A stretch of 64,000 nt of DNA. It comes from Latrodectus hesperus (Eukaryota; Arthropoda; Arachnida; Araneae; Theridiidae). Positions 13,637 through 26,938 of the stretch are shown one piece after another. Made by a program: the position numbers and the translations under genes. Position 1 is the first letter of the stretch, and the number at the start of each line of letters is the position of its first letter. The stretch lies in NCBI GenBank assembly GCA_037975125.1, contig CM075858.1, forward strand, positions 71,266,542 to 71,330,541. Direction: 5' to 3'. Under the pieces are notes generated by a model. It made no database searches. It saw nothing but the letters and a program-made list of their open reading frames with translations, and was not told where the DNA came from.

Positions 13637-16280
13637 TTGGAATCTTTCCTGAAATTAACGTTTTTCAGGGAAGATTATTACTCCTTCATAAGTTTACCAA
13701 TAGATCTCTTGATTAATTTTTTATAAAGGAGTTATTTTCAATAACTATATCTTCTTAAAAAATAAATTTAATGTTATATACATGTAATGCTCCTATTTTA
13801 ATGAATTCAGTGCTAGCAAAAATAATTAAGAATAAATAATTTTTCATACATAACGATTAATTACATTTGCATAAAGATATTTATGATTAAACATTGTAAA
13901 AAATTTAAAATATTTTCTCAATCTTTGATTTTATTATGATTTTATTAAAGTAGAGGAAACAAGTTATTAATATTTAAGTGTTCAGGTTGACAGAAATATT
14001 TGAAAATGTCATTAATGAGAATTTTTACAAAGTAATGAGAATGATATTTGACGTGATGAAGGAAGGAACATTGTAACTAATGAACATTTCGTCTTCGTAC
14101 TTCAATTTAATTTTCAAAAACGTACATTAATATTATTTTTGATATATTTTTAGAAAAAGTATAGCAGTACTTAATTGATTTTAAAAGAACTTATACACAT
14201 TTTGTGAATCAAAACTTATAAATAAACAAAACGCTTACTTTTGAAAAAAAAAAAAAAAGCATTTCAAACATATTTTTTTAAGTATACCAAAATAATAAAT
14301 AAATTGGTTTCTAAAATCTTAATTTTATTTTATTAAAGTTTATAAAATCATATTTTAATTATTATCTCCTCATGATATTTCATTCTAACAAATTAAAAAG
14401 GAAACTATATACCAGCGAGCGAGTTATTAAAGTTAACGTAAGTATGATATTAAGAGTACTACTTTTAAATTTTTTTTATTTGAAATTTATTTTGATTTTT
14501 TTTTCTCTTAAACTTAAATACATATTTTCAAATAAAATGTATTAAAAACACGTTTTAAATAAAATGATCAAAAATCGAATTAAATATATTTAAATTAAAT
14601 TTACAAAATTTAGCCCTGAAGTGAAGTTTTGAATGTTAAAATCAATTTAATGATTACAAAATTATTGTGGTTTTTAATTAGTTTGTTTTAATGACAAATA
14701 TGTATAGCTCTTTTCAATCTCTAGGTACTGAAATTACAAATGAAAAAATTTGTTCAAAAATATCGGTGCTGCCATCTATCATGCACTAACAAGAATGATT
14801 TTATTATTTACTAATAACGCTGCCAAAAATTGAAATGTTGTGTTATAAAAATGTTCGTTTTATAATCACAATTTAAGATATAATAATAATAATTTAATGT
14901 TTACATTAATCAGTAAACTGATATTTTTATCAATATCAGTATTTTAAAATTTTATATGTATTAAAAAATATATTATATTATACTAATATGTAGAAAGAAA
15001 GGAAAAAGTAAATAATTTGTAAATCTAGATGAACTTATATAATACTTAAATCTTGGAAAATATTGTGCAATCTTTTTTTACTGTCAAAATAAACAGATAA
15101 TCCTAGCCAAATTAACAAAAATAGAACAAAATAGTTATTTTGTTCTATTTTTTTCTCACATTTATTGTTATTTTTTCCCTTCAAATTGTTTTTATTTTTT
15201 GCACCACTATTATTAGCTTAAATAACTATTAACTCACTATTATGTTCTGTTTCTAATCACAATGAAACTGCATTATTTTATTTTACCATAATTTCGAAAC
15301 ATAAACCTTATTTTATTTAATAATTTTTTAATAATTAAAATTAATTTTTTACATGGAAGGATCACAAAAATTTAGTTACTGCAAAGATATTTTATGTATG
15401 TTTTAATTAATATAAATATTTTTAAATAAGAAGCTAAAAAGTACGAGTTTAAAAATATCATAGTTCATTCCTCGAAGAAAAGAGTTTTAATTATATATAT
15501 AGATATAAAGAAATACCTTCGAGGCTAAGCGAAAAAACAGCTTCTTTAAATATATTTATTTTTCTCAGGGGCAAAATTTTTGATATTCTTAAGCACCTTT
15601 GTCGTGTTTCCCATTCACACAGTGTTTATTCTTCTTAGAAAAATATATTTGCAATGAGAAAAAAAAATGTTAGGCAAAGTTAGTTTTTAGTAAAGTGTAA
15701 AGATTGGTGAAAATGGACTTTTTATTTCGCTTTTAATATTAGAAATTTTCTTATTGTTGACTCTAGAGATCTTATTTGGTGAACAAACTCTTTTGTTCTT
15801 ATTTATTTCGCACAAATATTTAATTTTTACTATGCTGCATGCAACGCATTTTAGATAATCGAAATTGTTTTTATTCAGTACTTTAATTACTTCACTTGTA
15901 TCCTATACTCTTCCTTTTCTGTAAATGAGAGTCTCACAATTTAGCTAAAGCTACAGTCCATATTATACTTGAAATCACAATAAATGCGCGCTCTTTTGAT
16001 GAGAATAGAACCAATGAACTACTGATCCTGAAAACGTGAGTGTTAATTATTCAAATGCAAGATTGGCTTACGCAGACAACATTTACTGATTATTCAATGG
16101 TTTTTATGAATATGTTATATTTTACACCTATGTTGGAATTGTTGATTTTGCGAGTATTTTATTTATATTTATAGTAATGTTTAGTGGCATCAACCTCAAT
16201 TTACTCGTGATCTTTTTATAGTAACGACATTATATTAAATCTATCAGCATTTCACTTAAGGTATAGATACCATATATGGC
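12250..16280. other. Intergenic AT-rich sequence, no gene recognised
   Basis: Contains a short GT/GA microsatellite (13590-13636) and a 17-bp near-loopless palindrome at 15117-15152. Otherwise no exon-like or transposon-like block is visible. Confidence 0.45.
13590..13636 (+). repeat. Compound (GT)n-(GA)n microsatellite
   Basis: gtgtgtgtgtgggtgtgtgt followed by a GA run. Confidence 0.9.
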
Positions 16281-16721
16281 AATACGAATCACAATAAGAC
16301 ATTTCTGGAAATAAGAATAGGAGTCACCCTGGAGCACATATGGGAACAAGAATTGTACTGGAACATGATTAAGAATAAGAATTGCACTACTACATGTATA
16401 AGAAATAAAAATCAAACTGAACGTGTATGGGAATAAGAATCACACTAAGACATGTATGAGAATTAAAATAGCATTCTATCATGTATGGGAAACAAGAATC
16501 ACACTGGAACACGTAGAGGAACAAGATTCGTTCTAGAACATGTATGAGAATAAGAATTGCACTAGGACATACAGGTAACCCTCCTATAACACGGTATCTT
16601 ATAACACGGTTTCGCTATAACACGATTCGTAAATTGCGGGAAAATTCCTACAACACGTCATCCTATAACACGGTTTTGTTCCAATGTTAGAGCTTGTTAT
16701 CGGTCAGCGGAAACATGTTCA

Positions 16722-16771
16722 CTCCTTACTTCTTTTCTAGGTTAGCGGCGACCTAGAAAAGAAGTAAGGAG
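16722..16771. repeat. Perfect 21-bp hairpin inside the Tigger element
   Basis: Arm 16722-16742 (ctccttacttcttttctagg plus t) is exactly complementary to 16751-16771, with an 8-nt loop, tagcggcg. It lies where the transposase N-terminal half should be. Confidence 0.92.
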
Positions 16772-16830
16772 ATTGGTTTTCAAATTGTTTTGTGCCAAGC
16801 GTTGAGCGTTATTTAAGGCAGAAAAATTAG

Positions 16831-17697
16831 AGCTTTAAGGTGCTATTACTTTTAGATAACGCTCCATGCCACCCACAAGATTTGACTCATCCCAACGTCA
16901 GAATAGTGTTCCTACCACCTAACACTACTTCGTTGCTCCAACCATTGGATCAAGGTATTATTTATACCTTTAAAACGTATTATATAAGAAGATCCTTACA
17001 GTGGATTTTAGACGCAACCGATTCGGAATCAATTAGCGTAATGGAAGCTTGGAAGAAATTTTCAATCAAGCACTGTATCGAAATCATATCTTTGTCGCTG
17101 AAAGAAATAAAAACATCAACCTTAAATGCGTGTTGGAAGAAGATATGGCCCTCTTCAGTTGAAACAGAAAACATGCGTGAAACATCAGAAAACGAAATTG
17201 GTGCCATATTAAAAGTCGCTAAATCAATCGGAGGCAAAGGTTTTGTGGATATGGCTACTGAAGACATTCAAGAATTATTAGTGGAAGAAGAAGTTGACGA
17301 AGCGGATTTGATGGAAATGGCATCCCTGGATGCAAATCAAATAGATTTTGTGGACGCTAGCTCTGATGAAGATTGTGCAGTTAAGAATTTAACATTAAAA
17401 GAATTACAAGAAGGCCTATGCTTAACGGAAAATCTCGAGTCATTTTTCTTGAAAACAGACCCTTCCACGGAAAGAAGTCGAAAATTCAAAAGGGAGCTGC
17501 AAAACTGTTTAACTCCATACCGCGAAATTTACAATGACCTAGTAAGAACTAGTCAGCAAAGTTCGATTACAGATTTTTTTAAGAGGGGAAAACATACAAA
17601 AACTTTAAATAGAGAAAAAAGTTCTGAAAGTGAAGGCGATATCGTTCCACCCAAAAAACGTTCTCGGTTGATTGTACTGAGCAGTGACGACGAATAA
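16831..17697 (+). pseudogene. Truncated Tigger (DDE_1) transposase, C-terminal half
   Basis: The frame is open from a TAG at 16828-16830 to the TAA at 17695; no ATG precedes the first conserved residues. LLLLDNAPCHP carries the second catalytic Asp, and FLPPNTTSLLQPLDQGII the third. The HTH/CENP-B DNA-binding half and first Asp are absent. A likely one-base frameshift lies just before KVLLLLDN, because gcagaaaaattagagctt reads AEKLEL in another frame. The C-terminus has acidic patches, QQSSITDFFKRG, which fits a PCNA-interacting (PIP) box as known in pogo-type transposases, and the basic PPKKRSRL, a likely nuclear signal. The remaining frame is otherwise clean, so the loss is fairly recent. 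Confidence 0.9.
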
Positions 17698-18249
17698 ATT
17701 CATTAAATTAGGGTTGCGTTAGATTAAAATATTTTTTTCTTACTTTGTGTTGGATATACATTTATTATTTAATGAAAATTAAGTTGTTTATGTCGAATTT
17801 AAAAATAATATTTGTTTTTAATAAGTTTTTGGAACGTAACCCCCCTTTTTGTACTAGTTCTGGGTCTCATACAACACGATTTCACACAACACGGCATTTT
17901 CTAGGAACCTAACTACCGTGTTATAGGAGGGTTACCTGTATATAAGAAATAAGAATCACACTGGAACATACATGGGAATAAGAAATGCACTAGGACATGT
18001 ATGAGAATAAAAATCGCACTACAACATGTATAAGGAATAACTGAACTTGTATGGGAAATAAAAATCACGCTGAAACACGTATGGAAACAAGAATTATACT
18101 GGAACATGTGTGAGAATAAGAATCACACTACAACACGTATAAGAAATAAGAATCGTACTAAAACATATATAGTAATATAATTGCACTAGGACATATATAA
18201 GAAATAAGAATCGCACTGGAACATGTATGGGAATAAAAATCAAACATGA

Positions 18250-19126
18250 AAGCACGGTCAGGTATAGGAAGATGCCAAAGTAAGTGCTATGCACATCCCC
18301 TGTTAAGACCCTTAAACGTGTGCGACCAATATATAAATTTTATTAAAGCAGTTATCGCCTCACCTACAAACTCTTAGTAGCACGTGGAAACATTCTCGGT
18401 GGATCGCCTTAAGATTCTGGTCGGCTAACCACGATTCTTCAATGTGAAGCATTACTTCATATTTGAGAAATGAATTTAATAAATGCTTCAAAGATTCCTA
18501 AAGGATTTCAAACGTTTCACAATGAATCAAATGTCCCTTATAGAAATTGATACTGAAGAGTTCGTCATGAAGTATTTTGTGATTTTGGAGAAGACAATAC
18601 TGCAGTAATGTTGGTAATGTTGCATAATGTTGGTAATTTTCAAAAGAATTAAGTGCAAAATCTCATTTTCTTCAAGCTCCGAAAATATTTGGGTTCTGGT
18701 TGTTTAAAGAAAAACTCTATTTTAGACAAGGTTTGTCGAAAAGTAAAAGCGAATTCAACTATATATATCTGTGAAGGATTTCTTAATCCAGTATGAAATC
18801 TGTATTGACTAAGCATTTACTGATTAGCTATGGGCTCATATGGTAAATTCCACTGATTAGAATGAAAGGCTCCAAATTTACTTCCAGCTCTGCTCATTGT
18901 CTAGAAAATTAAGTAGGACTTCAATATCCACATTTATTGGAATACATGCTTGGGGATTTTCTCGGTCTTTCTCCTGAGAAAATCATTACACATAATGCAT
19001 ATTATTTTAAGAACGAATTCTTTTGATCTTATTTTTTCTTTCCAAAAATTATTAATTTTGACAATGCAATTTGCAAGCCATTTCAGCTCATTGAAATTGT
19101 TTTCTACTTAGTTAAGTTTATTTTCA

Positions 19127-19128
<2 letters not shown>
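18250..19128. other. Intergenic sequence, no gene recognised
   Basis: Slightly less AT-rich than average to about 18.5 kb, with no domain, TIR or RNA signature visible. Confidence 0.45.

Positions 19129-19219
<91 letters not shown>
19129..19219. repeat. (AT)n microsatellite
   Basis: About 45 AT units, uninterrupted. Confidence 0.97.
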
Positions 19220-19220
<1 letters not shown>

Positions 19221-19417
19221 TATATTCTCTGTATACAATAGCTAATTTGAATGAAACTACAGTTCAAAGTGTAGATTTCAAATCACAATATATACCAACA
19301 ACTTTTTATGTGAGAATCGCGATAATAAATTTCGGAATTGAAGGTTTGCTTGTTATAGCATAGGATATAAACTGCGGATTGGCTTTCAAGTAGCTAAGCT
19401 GATTATGCAGTCGCTAT

Positions 19418-19419
<2 letters not shown>

Positions 19420-19492
<73 letters not shown>
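19420..19492. repeat. (AC)n microsatellite
   Basis: About 36 AC units followed by a short TATATGTA run. Confidence 0.97.
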
Positions 19493-19497
<5 letters not shown>

Positions 19498-19509
19498 GTA
19501 TATTTATTT

Positions 19510-19790
19510 ATTTATCTGGCACAATTGCCGCTTAACTTTTGGTGTATTTTAAAATGTTTTGACGGTTAAAAATGTCGCCAAGATGACACAGTTATTATAT
19601 ATAATCTAGGGTTATCAAAACAGAATATATTTTGCCAAATATATATATGCATATATAGATATTGGTTTATATTTTGGCAAATTTGAATATCTTTTATATA
19701 TTTCTGACATAATAAAAAATCTAGATTACCAGAAGAATAGTAAATTCCGCCGAACATTTCATCAACTTCAAGCATGTGGCAAAATGATTA
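19510..19790. repeat. Dispersed repeat module, copy 2
   Basis: Contains gtcgccaagatgacaca and, about 30 bp on, ctagggttatcaaaa, as in the blocks at 11.78-11.9 and 56.28-56.36 kb. It is bounded by ggcacaattgccgc and gcatgtggca, which may be worn inverted ends. Probably a non-autonomous DNA element. Confidence 0.35.
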
Positions 19791-19799
19791 TATTCTATA

Positions 19800-22700
19800 T
19801 GTACGAATATTTATACTTGAAAATACCACTTATTACTTAAAGAACCAATAAAAATTCTGTTTTTGATTTTAAAAAGTTTCATTCTGTAGTGTTTTATGGC
19901 GGAATGTTAAAACTATAAGCATTAAATGTGTGTATATGCTTAGGAATATAATTTTTCTTACATTAATGATTATATTCCAATAAAAAATGAAAAGACAAAC
20001 ATAGACAACTTAAAAAGATTTATTTTTCAAATGATACAGGATAGCTTTCATAACATACTATCGCATTATTCATGAAAATGAGAACCAATCATATTTTGCA
20101 ACGTGGAATGGAATGAACTTAAATCTAACATGTTTCTAAGTACAATTATCGGGTAAAGCGATGCAATGCGTATTTCACCAGAGTTAACATAAATTATTGT
20201 AGAACAGCTAAATTACTACGGCTATTTTTTCCAAATCATAATGGTTTTAAAATGCTGCTTATTATACTGTACATTGCAATTGAAACATCATTTGAAACAT
20301 AATATGTAATCATTTCATTTTTGATATAACTACAGTATGTCATTATTTAATTTTTTTCTTTATATTTATTTACATAGTGAAAAAATAAAATTTTCTTATT
20401 ATTTAAAATATACGTGCTCATTTCTTTATATTGTAAGTAAAGCAATGAGAAAAAATTCATTGGTGGACAATGAATAGCATATTATTATTTTGAAGAGAAT
20501 TATAATTACATATATATTTGACTTATTAACATGATTGACTTCTGAGCATATATTTAACATATTTATAACTTATTTAGCATGTAAAATATAAAATAAAGTA
20601 GGTGCTACTTAAAGACATCAAAATATCCTAATGTATATAGTTATTTAATATAACAAATCAAAGTATTGAAAAATAAGTAGTTTAAATATTTACATCAGAA
20701 ATTTTATAACTTAATTCAGAATATCAACTAAAAAAAATAATAATTTTATTTAATTCAAAATGCTTGTGTAAAACTTGTATGACTTGACAGTAAAATAATT
20801 ACAATTACTAAGGTTTGTATTTGTTTAATTAGACAATTAAGCAATGAAATTTAATAAAATAGTAGTTAAGAAAAGCGACCAAAAAATGAATGCGTGAAAA
20901 ACGTAATTTTGGTTAATATTTTGGCTTACTTCTGATTTAAGCGGTAAATAACTACTCGAACAAAATGCAAGCATGCATGGTACGAGGTGCAGTCTAACTC
21001 TAATTTAATAAGCAATGAAGGATTTCGTTTTGAGAAAATACACATTGCATAGGATGAACTAAAATTTTGAGTAAACGACTAAACTTAATCTTCCATGTTT
21101 ATAGTCTCACTATGTTCCTTTTCTGGTCTATGTACAGCTACCTTCTTCGAAAGTCCCGTGAATAAATGAAGACTGTTAATTATTTCGACAACAACTGACA
21201 GAGGAAAATATAACAAATCCGTATCACAATGGATTGCGTGAAGAATATATGTATACATATATACAAGGGTATGCAAACAGTGTTTTTGTACGTAAAGCGA
21301 GTTCACAGTACAGAAATAAGCAAAGGCCAGAGGAATGGAATAGTGACATCTCAGCGGTGCACAGTGACGTAGTGTTTGTTGGCGCGATGCCAAAAATGTG
21401 GACAGCTGCAAGAACACATCGACTTTTACAGTAACAACTTTGATAAATTGGGAGTATTTTAGCATAATCATTATTTCTGATGTATTACTTTATAAACAAT
21501 TCTTTTTTTTATACCTTAAAAATACTACTTCCTTTTCAGCTGCTATTTTAAAATTATTTTCTCGAAGTCCGAATAAGAAAATTTAAAAATATGCACGTTG
21601 ATTGTGCTCTTTGGATGAAAAAAATAGCAGTTATAGAGCATTCTCATACAAATTTATTTTACATTTATATTTTCGATCCGCTACATTTGGTTAAATGTCC
21701 AAGAATTCTTAAGACTTGAGCTTTGATATATTACTTAACAATTCTTTATTACTTAAAAAATGGTAAATTCCTTTCAGTCGTCATTTTTAAAAGCTATCAT
21801 TACTTCCACGCGAAAAATTGCTAATTTTTATGCACGAGATCCTATTACTGGTGAACTATCACGATTTTTGGACATATTTGCAGATTTAAAATCGCATTAT
21901 ATGGCACAGGAAAATGATTCATACTAGCAACTATTAGAATCATTGAAATTTCAAATTTATTTTGGGATTTATAAATTTTTTCCTGTAATATTTGATTGAA
22001 AATTTCTAATAATTATGATTATTTTTAAAATAATCACAATTAAAAGCATAATTTTTTTTTATTGAGAATGAGATTTTTTATTGATACATTATAAAACAAT
22101 AATTCATCATTATGACCTAATTTGTTGCTAGATTTCTTAACCGTCTTCATAATTAGTATATCTTACTGATATGTAACAATACTATTTATTAAATTTTCAT
22201 ACACTTTCCTATTTAGGTATTAGATTATAATATATTTTCATTCATTAACAACTCTTTTTACAATTTTTCTGACTAGTTTTTTAAATACTGATTGAAGAGT
22301 AGTGCCCACCTCTAATATTTTTGATATTAAAAAATCTTGACTGATTTTTTGGCGGTCAACGGTTTAATTCAATTAATATTTAAATTTGCATTATATATAT
22401 ATTTTTCTTGTATTAAAAAGTACACTTTACCAATAGCTCTTTCTATAATAAAGATGTCTACTTAAACATTGGAAATGGTGAACCCAAGAATTTTTATTTA
22501 TAGTGAAATAGTCTTCGAAATAGAAATCGAATAATTTTGTAATATTATAACAAATACCACATCACTGTGCTCGTTCAGTTGTGTTGGACAGATATTTGAA
22601 AGGAGAAGGCATTACTTATAGTTAATACTTATAAAACATACATTGCACCATTAATCATCATAACAATTCATATGAAATTGGATAACGAGACAGTATCACA

Positions 22701-25009
22701 AATAGTATACAGAGATATATATTCTTGGTGATATATAGTTTACAAGAAATTGTTTTTAAATCTCTCAAATCAAAAGAATATATCATAGAAATTAAGAATA
22801 TCATACTTTGCTCCATTTATTCAACGCAATCTTCAATTTCTAATTTTAATTTTTATAACATTAAACTGCATATAGTTATCTTTAGTTATGAATAACAGTT
22901 ACTTATGAGAGATTTCATATTGTGAAATATAAGATTTTTCATATTTAATTGTAAAACATACTAAAAACAGCGCTATTAGTAAGAGAAGAGTTTTTAATAA
23001 AAATTCAAGTTTACTTCTAAAGATTTTCAATTTATATAAAATAATACACATTGTCATTAATAATGGATTTTATAACATTTCAATTACCATGGAGTATTGG
23101 AACATGACAATTTCCAAAATTTCCGTTAAATTTTCATAAACAACTTATCATATTCAATAATATACACATTAAACGAATTTGAATATAATATGATGGCAGA
23201 AAAAAAATTCGATAATTAATGAACAAGTGATCCGTTGTAATTTCATCTATAGCAAACTGTTCTAAAAAAGTGTAATAAGTCTTCAGTTTCTTAATTACGA
23301 ATGCGTATAAATTTTTAAAACTAAATTATTTGTAAATAAATGATAATTGAATATCTGCGATCTGATGATTAGCGTTTTCTGAGTTTTTTTCAAATGTATT
23401 AAATACCATAATGATTTTCTACAAGAATTTATTTGATAAAACTTTCGTCCTAATATAATAATCAGTTTAATTTTTATTGTATAATTCATACAATAACTAA
23501 TCAAAAATAGATAATTTTTTTTTTATTTCTTTGCAATACTATCATTAATCTGTGCTAAACGTATATTATAATTTAAACACCATAACTGGAAATTATATAT
23601 TTCTAAGTACGAATGATATTTGTTATTTCTCTATTTTTGTTTTCCTTATTTTTTGATTATCTTTGTAGATAAGAAATCTACAATTTTATGTACATTATCA
23701 ATGTGAAGTTTTTTATCAATGAAACTTTATAAGAGAAAGGATCCTTAGTTCTTATTAATTTCCTTGTAATGATTCCAAACTTTAAAGAGTAATTCATATG
23801 ATAACTTATGCTAAACTAAAAGTGCACTTATAATGTTATCTATGAAATATAGATGTTGATATTAAAATTGTATTTGTATAAAGATATCTGTTATAAAAAA
23901 TGCCAGTATATGTTCACAAGTGAGTTTTAGTAAATAATTTTTTCAATAGTTGCTTGAAATACTAAAAGTAATTGTATGCCATGTATAAGTTATTAATCAA
24001 TTAATACAAACAAAAAATTAAACTATCTACTTATGTGTGTATACTATAAAAGTAAACATTTAGTCAAGCTTAAGAAATTTGGAATTGCCCTTGTGTGATG
24101 TCCTTATCAAATAAATAAATGCAGCTTTAATAAACGGCAGTTACCTTTAAAACAGATGTTTAATTTGAATTATAATTCATATTATTCTATGTGAAAAATA
24201 GCATTTTAATGTTAACAGAATGTTAAAATAAATTAAAATTATGAAAAGAGCCATAGAGTTTTAATAGTGAAACAAATTTTCAAACAGGATAAAATCAACA
24301 AAAAATCATGAATTTTTTGCGATTGATGTATATTGGGTATTTACATTAATAACATTAATAAGAATAATAATTACTATAATAATATCATATTTTATTAGCA
24401 TGTTTTTTATGCATAATAGTTTTTATTCAAAAGATAACTTTTGATGTACATAATATTATTTTTTATGCAAATAAAAGTGATATATTGATAAAAACATTGT
24501 TGAATGATCAGAAAAGTATTTTAGTTGATAACAAATTTAGACTATTAAAAAAATTAACTGCATTTAACAATATTATGGGAAAACATATTGGTATTTAAAC
24601 TTAAGTGATGAAAATTAGTGCACTGTAATAAAAACTAATTTTTGTAAAATCATTAATTGTTATCTAAAATAGAGTATTTTAATTATTTTTCCCATTTACT
24701 ATCCATAATGAATGATACTAATGACGCATTTCCATTTTTTCACGAATATCGCGAATAATCGTTTGCATATAGTTATTTTTTTTGCTGCAGATGTCATGTC
24801 CTAACATGATTTTACAAATATTTCAACACTATCCGATTTACTTCGATTTTTCGTTGTTTTACGTAGCATTGATTTCATGTCATGAAATAGGTTTGATATC
24901 AAACAGAAAATCCCTTACATAATTAAATTAAATTTACTGAATTAGAATAAAATTAAATGTCCAGAATTGATATGGGAAGAGTGCGTTTTGTATTTCAGAC
25001 ATCGCTGCG
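19800..25009. other. Intergenic sequence downstream of the host gene, no gene recognised
   Basis: AT-rich throughout. A less AT-rich island at 21.09-21.43 kb contains the only long open frames, which run on opposite strands through the same DNA and show no domain. I see no exon borders or RNA genes. Confidence 0.45.
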
Positions 25010-25374
25010 TCACATTCGCCACACTTTATTTTTTAAATCAGATCTCTTTTTATATGTGTATTTAAATTGGAGGGTTTGAGAGAGAGATACAGCACAGATA
25101 TAGAGGAATAGTACACACATAAGCACATTCGCACGAAACATAAAATTCACAAACATAGTAATAATAATAATGAATAATGCACCATTATATGTGTATAACA
25201 ACAAACTTCCAGACAGTGTACAAGGCCAAATGAAAAGTTTTTTTTCCGGAGTTTACAAAAATAAATAACAGCCGTAAAATTCAACATTTTACGTAAATCA
25301 CATGATTTCAACATAGAATATTTTCCTCTTCTTCATGTGAATGCAAGACATTTTGCATCTGTCAAGGACTCCTC
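25010..25374 (-). other. Probable 3' UTR of the KCNH-like gene
   Basis: This is AT-rich non-coding sequence after the TAA at 25375. The first AATAAA on the minus strand is at 25025-25030, about 345 nt after the stop. It is followed by a G/T-containing stretch (aatgtgac, gatgtctg), as expected beyond a cleavage site. The 3' end near 25010 is inferred from these signals only. Confidence 0.5.
25025..25030 (-). terminator. Candidate polyadenylation signal AATAAA
   Basis: A canonical AATAAA on the minus strand, about 345 nt downstream of the gene's stop codon, with a GT-richer stretch 15-50 nt beyond it. AATAAA is common by chance in DNA this AT-rich, so position and context carry the call. Confidence 0.45.
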
Positions 25375-25653
25375 TTAAACGTCAGAGGATTTCGAATCTC
25401 TAAAGATGTATGTTTTAGGTTTGGTAGGTAAGTCCTCGACGCTTCGACTCCTCGCCTCTGTCTTGGTAGTTGCATGCAGAAAGCCCATGGGTTTTGTGAC
25501 GTTATCTGACGTTAGAATCGCAACGCTGCTTTTTGACGGAGGTTCCTCCGTCAGTAAATCACTCGCCGCGCTTGGAACTTCAAGTGTTTTGATATCCAAA
25601 TTTTTCAGTTCAATCTTTTCTGGGGAATGGTTATCACTACCTTTTGGTTTTGA
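25375..25653 (-). CDS. Terminal coding exon with stop codon and PDZ-ligand-like C-terminus
   Basis: The exon follows acceptor tgttatatttttcag and starts in phase 0 with SKPKGSDNHSPEKIELK. It runs 92 codons to a TAA at 25375-25377. The peptide is charged and low in hydrophobics, with EVPSAASDLLTEEPPSKSS, a basic ARSRSVEDLPTKP (RSRSVE fits a kinase or 14-3-3 type site), and the end KTYIFRDSKSSDV. The last three residues, S-D-V, fit the class I PDZ-ligand rule [S/T]-x-V. Both the stop and the matching phase support this as the true 3' end of the reading frame. Confidence 0.88.
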   Translation of the reverse strand, partial: SKPKGSDNHSPEKIELKNLDIKTLEVPSAASDLLTEEPPSKSSVAILTSDNVTKPMGFLHATTKTEARSRSVEDLPTKPKTYIFRDSKSSDV

Positions 25654-26784
<1,131 letters not shown>

Positions 26785-26938
26785 TTGTTTGAAGTAGGAA
26801 GATTGAGAGTGACATCTATCCGATGTCGCAGTTTCGACGACAGGCGTTGGTGGCACGGTGTTGGCGTGAGAAAGAACGGGCGCAGGTGGTTCTTCGTCGA
26901 TGACCTCAGGAATATCGTCAACTAACTCCTCTTGCGAT
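26785..26938 (-). CDS. Coding exon with acidic/proline-rich tail segment, KCNH-like gene
   Basis: This 154-nt exon has acceptor ttttttccccacag. It opens with one base that completes AT|A (Ile), then encodes SQEELVDDIPEVIDEEPPAP, VLSHANTVPPTPVVETATSD and ends SSYFKQ at donor gtaaga, phase 0. A second donor, gtactg, 12 nt downstream is also in phase and would add VRDK. The peptide is acidic then Pro-rich, with no recognisable domain. It follows the longest intron seen here (about 14.9 kb) and precedes a 1.1-kb intron. Confidence 0.85.

Larger units (their letters stand above)
16572..17938 (+). mobile_element. Internally deleted Tigger/pogo DNA transposon
   Basis: The element of 1367 bp starts and ends with 24-bp perfect inverted repeats (caggtaaccctcctataaca...). 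It is flanked by TA on both sides (16570-16571 and 17939-17940), the target duplication of the Tc1/mariner/pogo superfamily. Extra tataacacg-type motifs repeat inside both ends. Intact Tigger elements are usually over 2 kb; here the transposase N-terminal half is missing, and a 21-bp hairpin marks the likely junction. Confidence 0.92.
16281..18248. repeat. Minisatellite, period about 32-35 bp, split by a Tigger element
   Basis: Imperfect units of the form gaataagaatcacactggaa followed by catgtatggg run from about 16281 to 16571 and resume from 17939 to about 18248. There are about eight or nine units on each side, and minus-strand frames repeat every 11 or so residues as a by-product. The array was evidently one block before the insertion. 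Confidence 0.85.

Noticed and set aside
16230..18294. Minus-strand open frames with repeating YTCSSAILI/HVPVQFLF-like segments
   Set aside because: By-products of the 33-bp minisatellite period.
21085..21471. 128-codon minus-strand open frame in a less AT-rich island
   Set aside because: No domain, no plausible splice borders, and an overlapping plus-strand frame of similar quality; probably chance.
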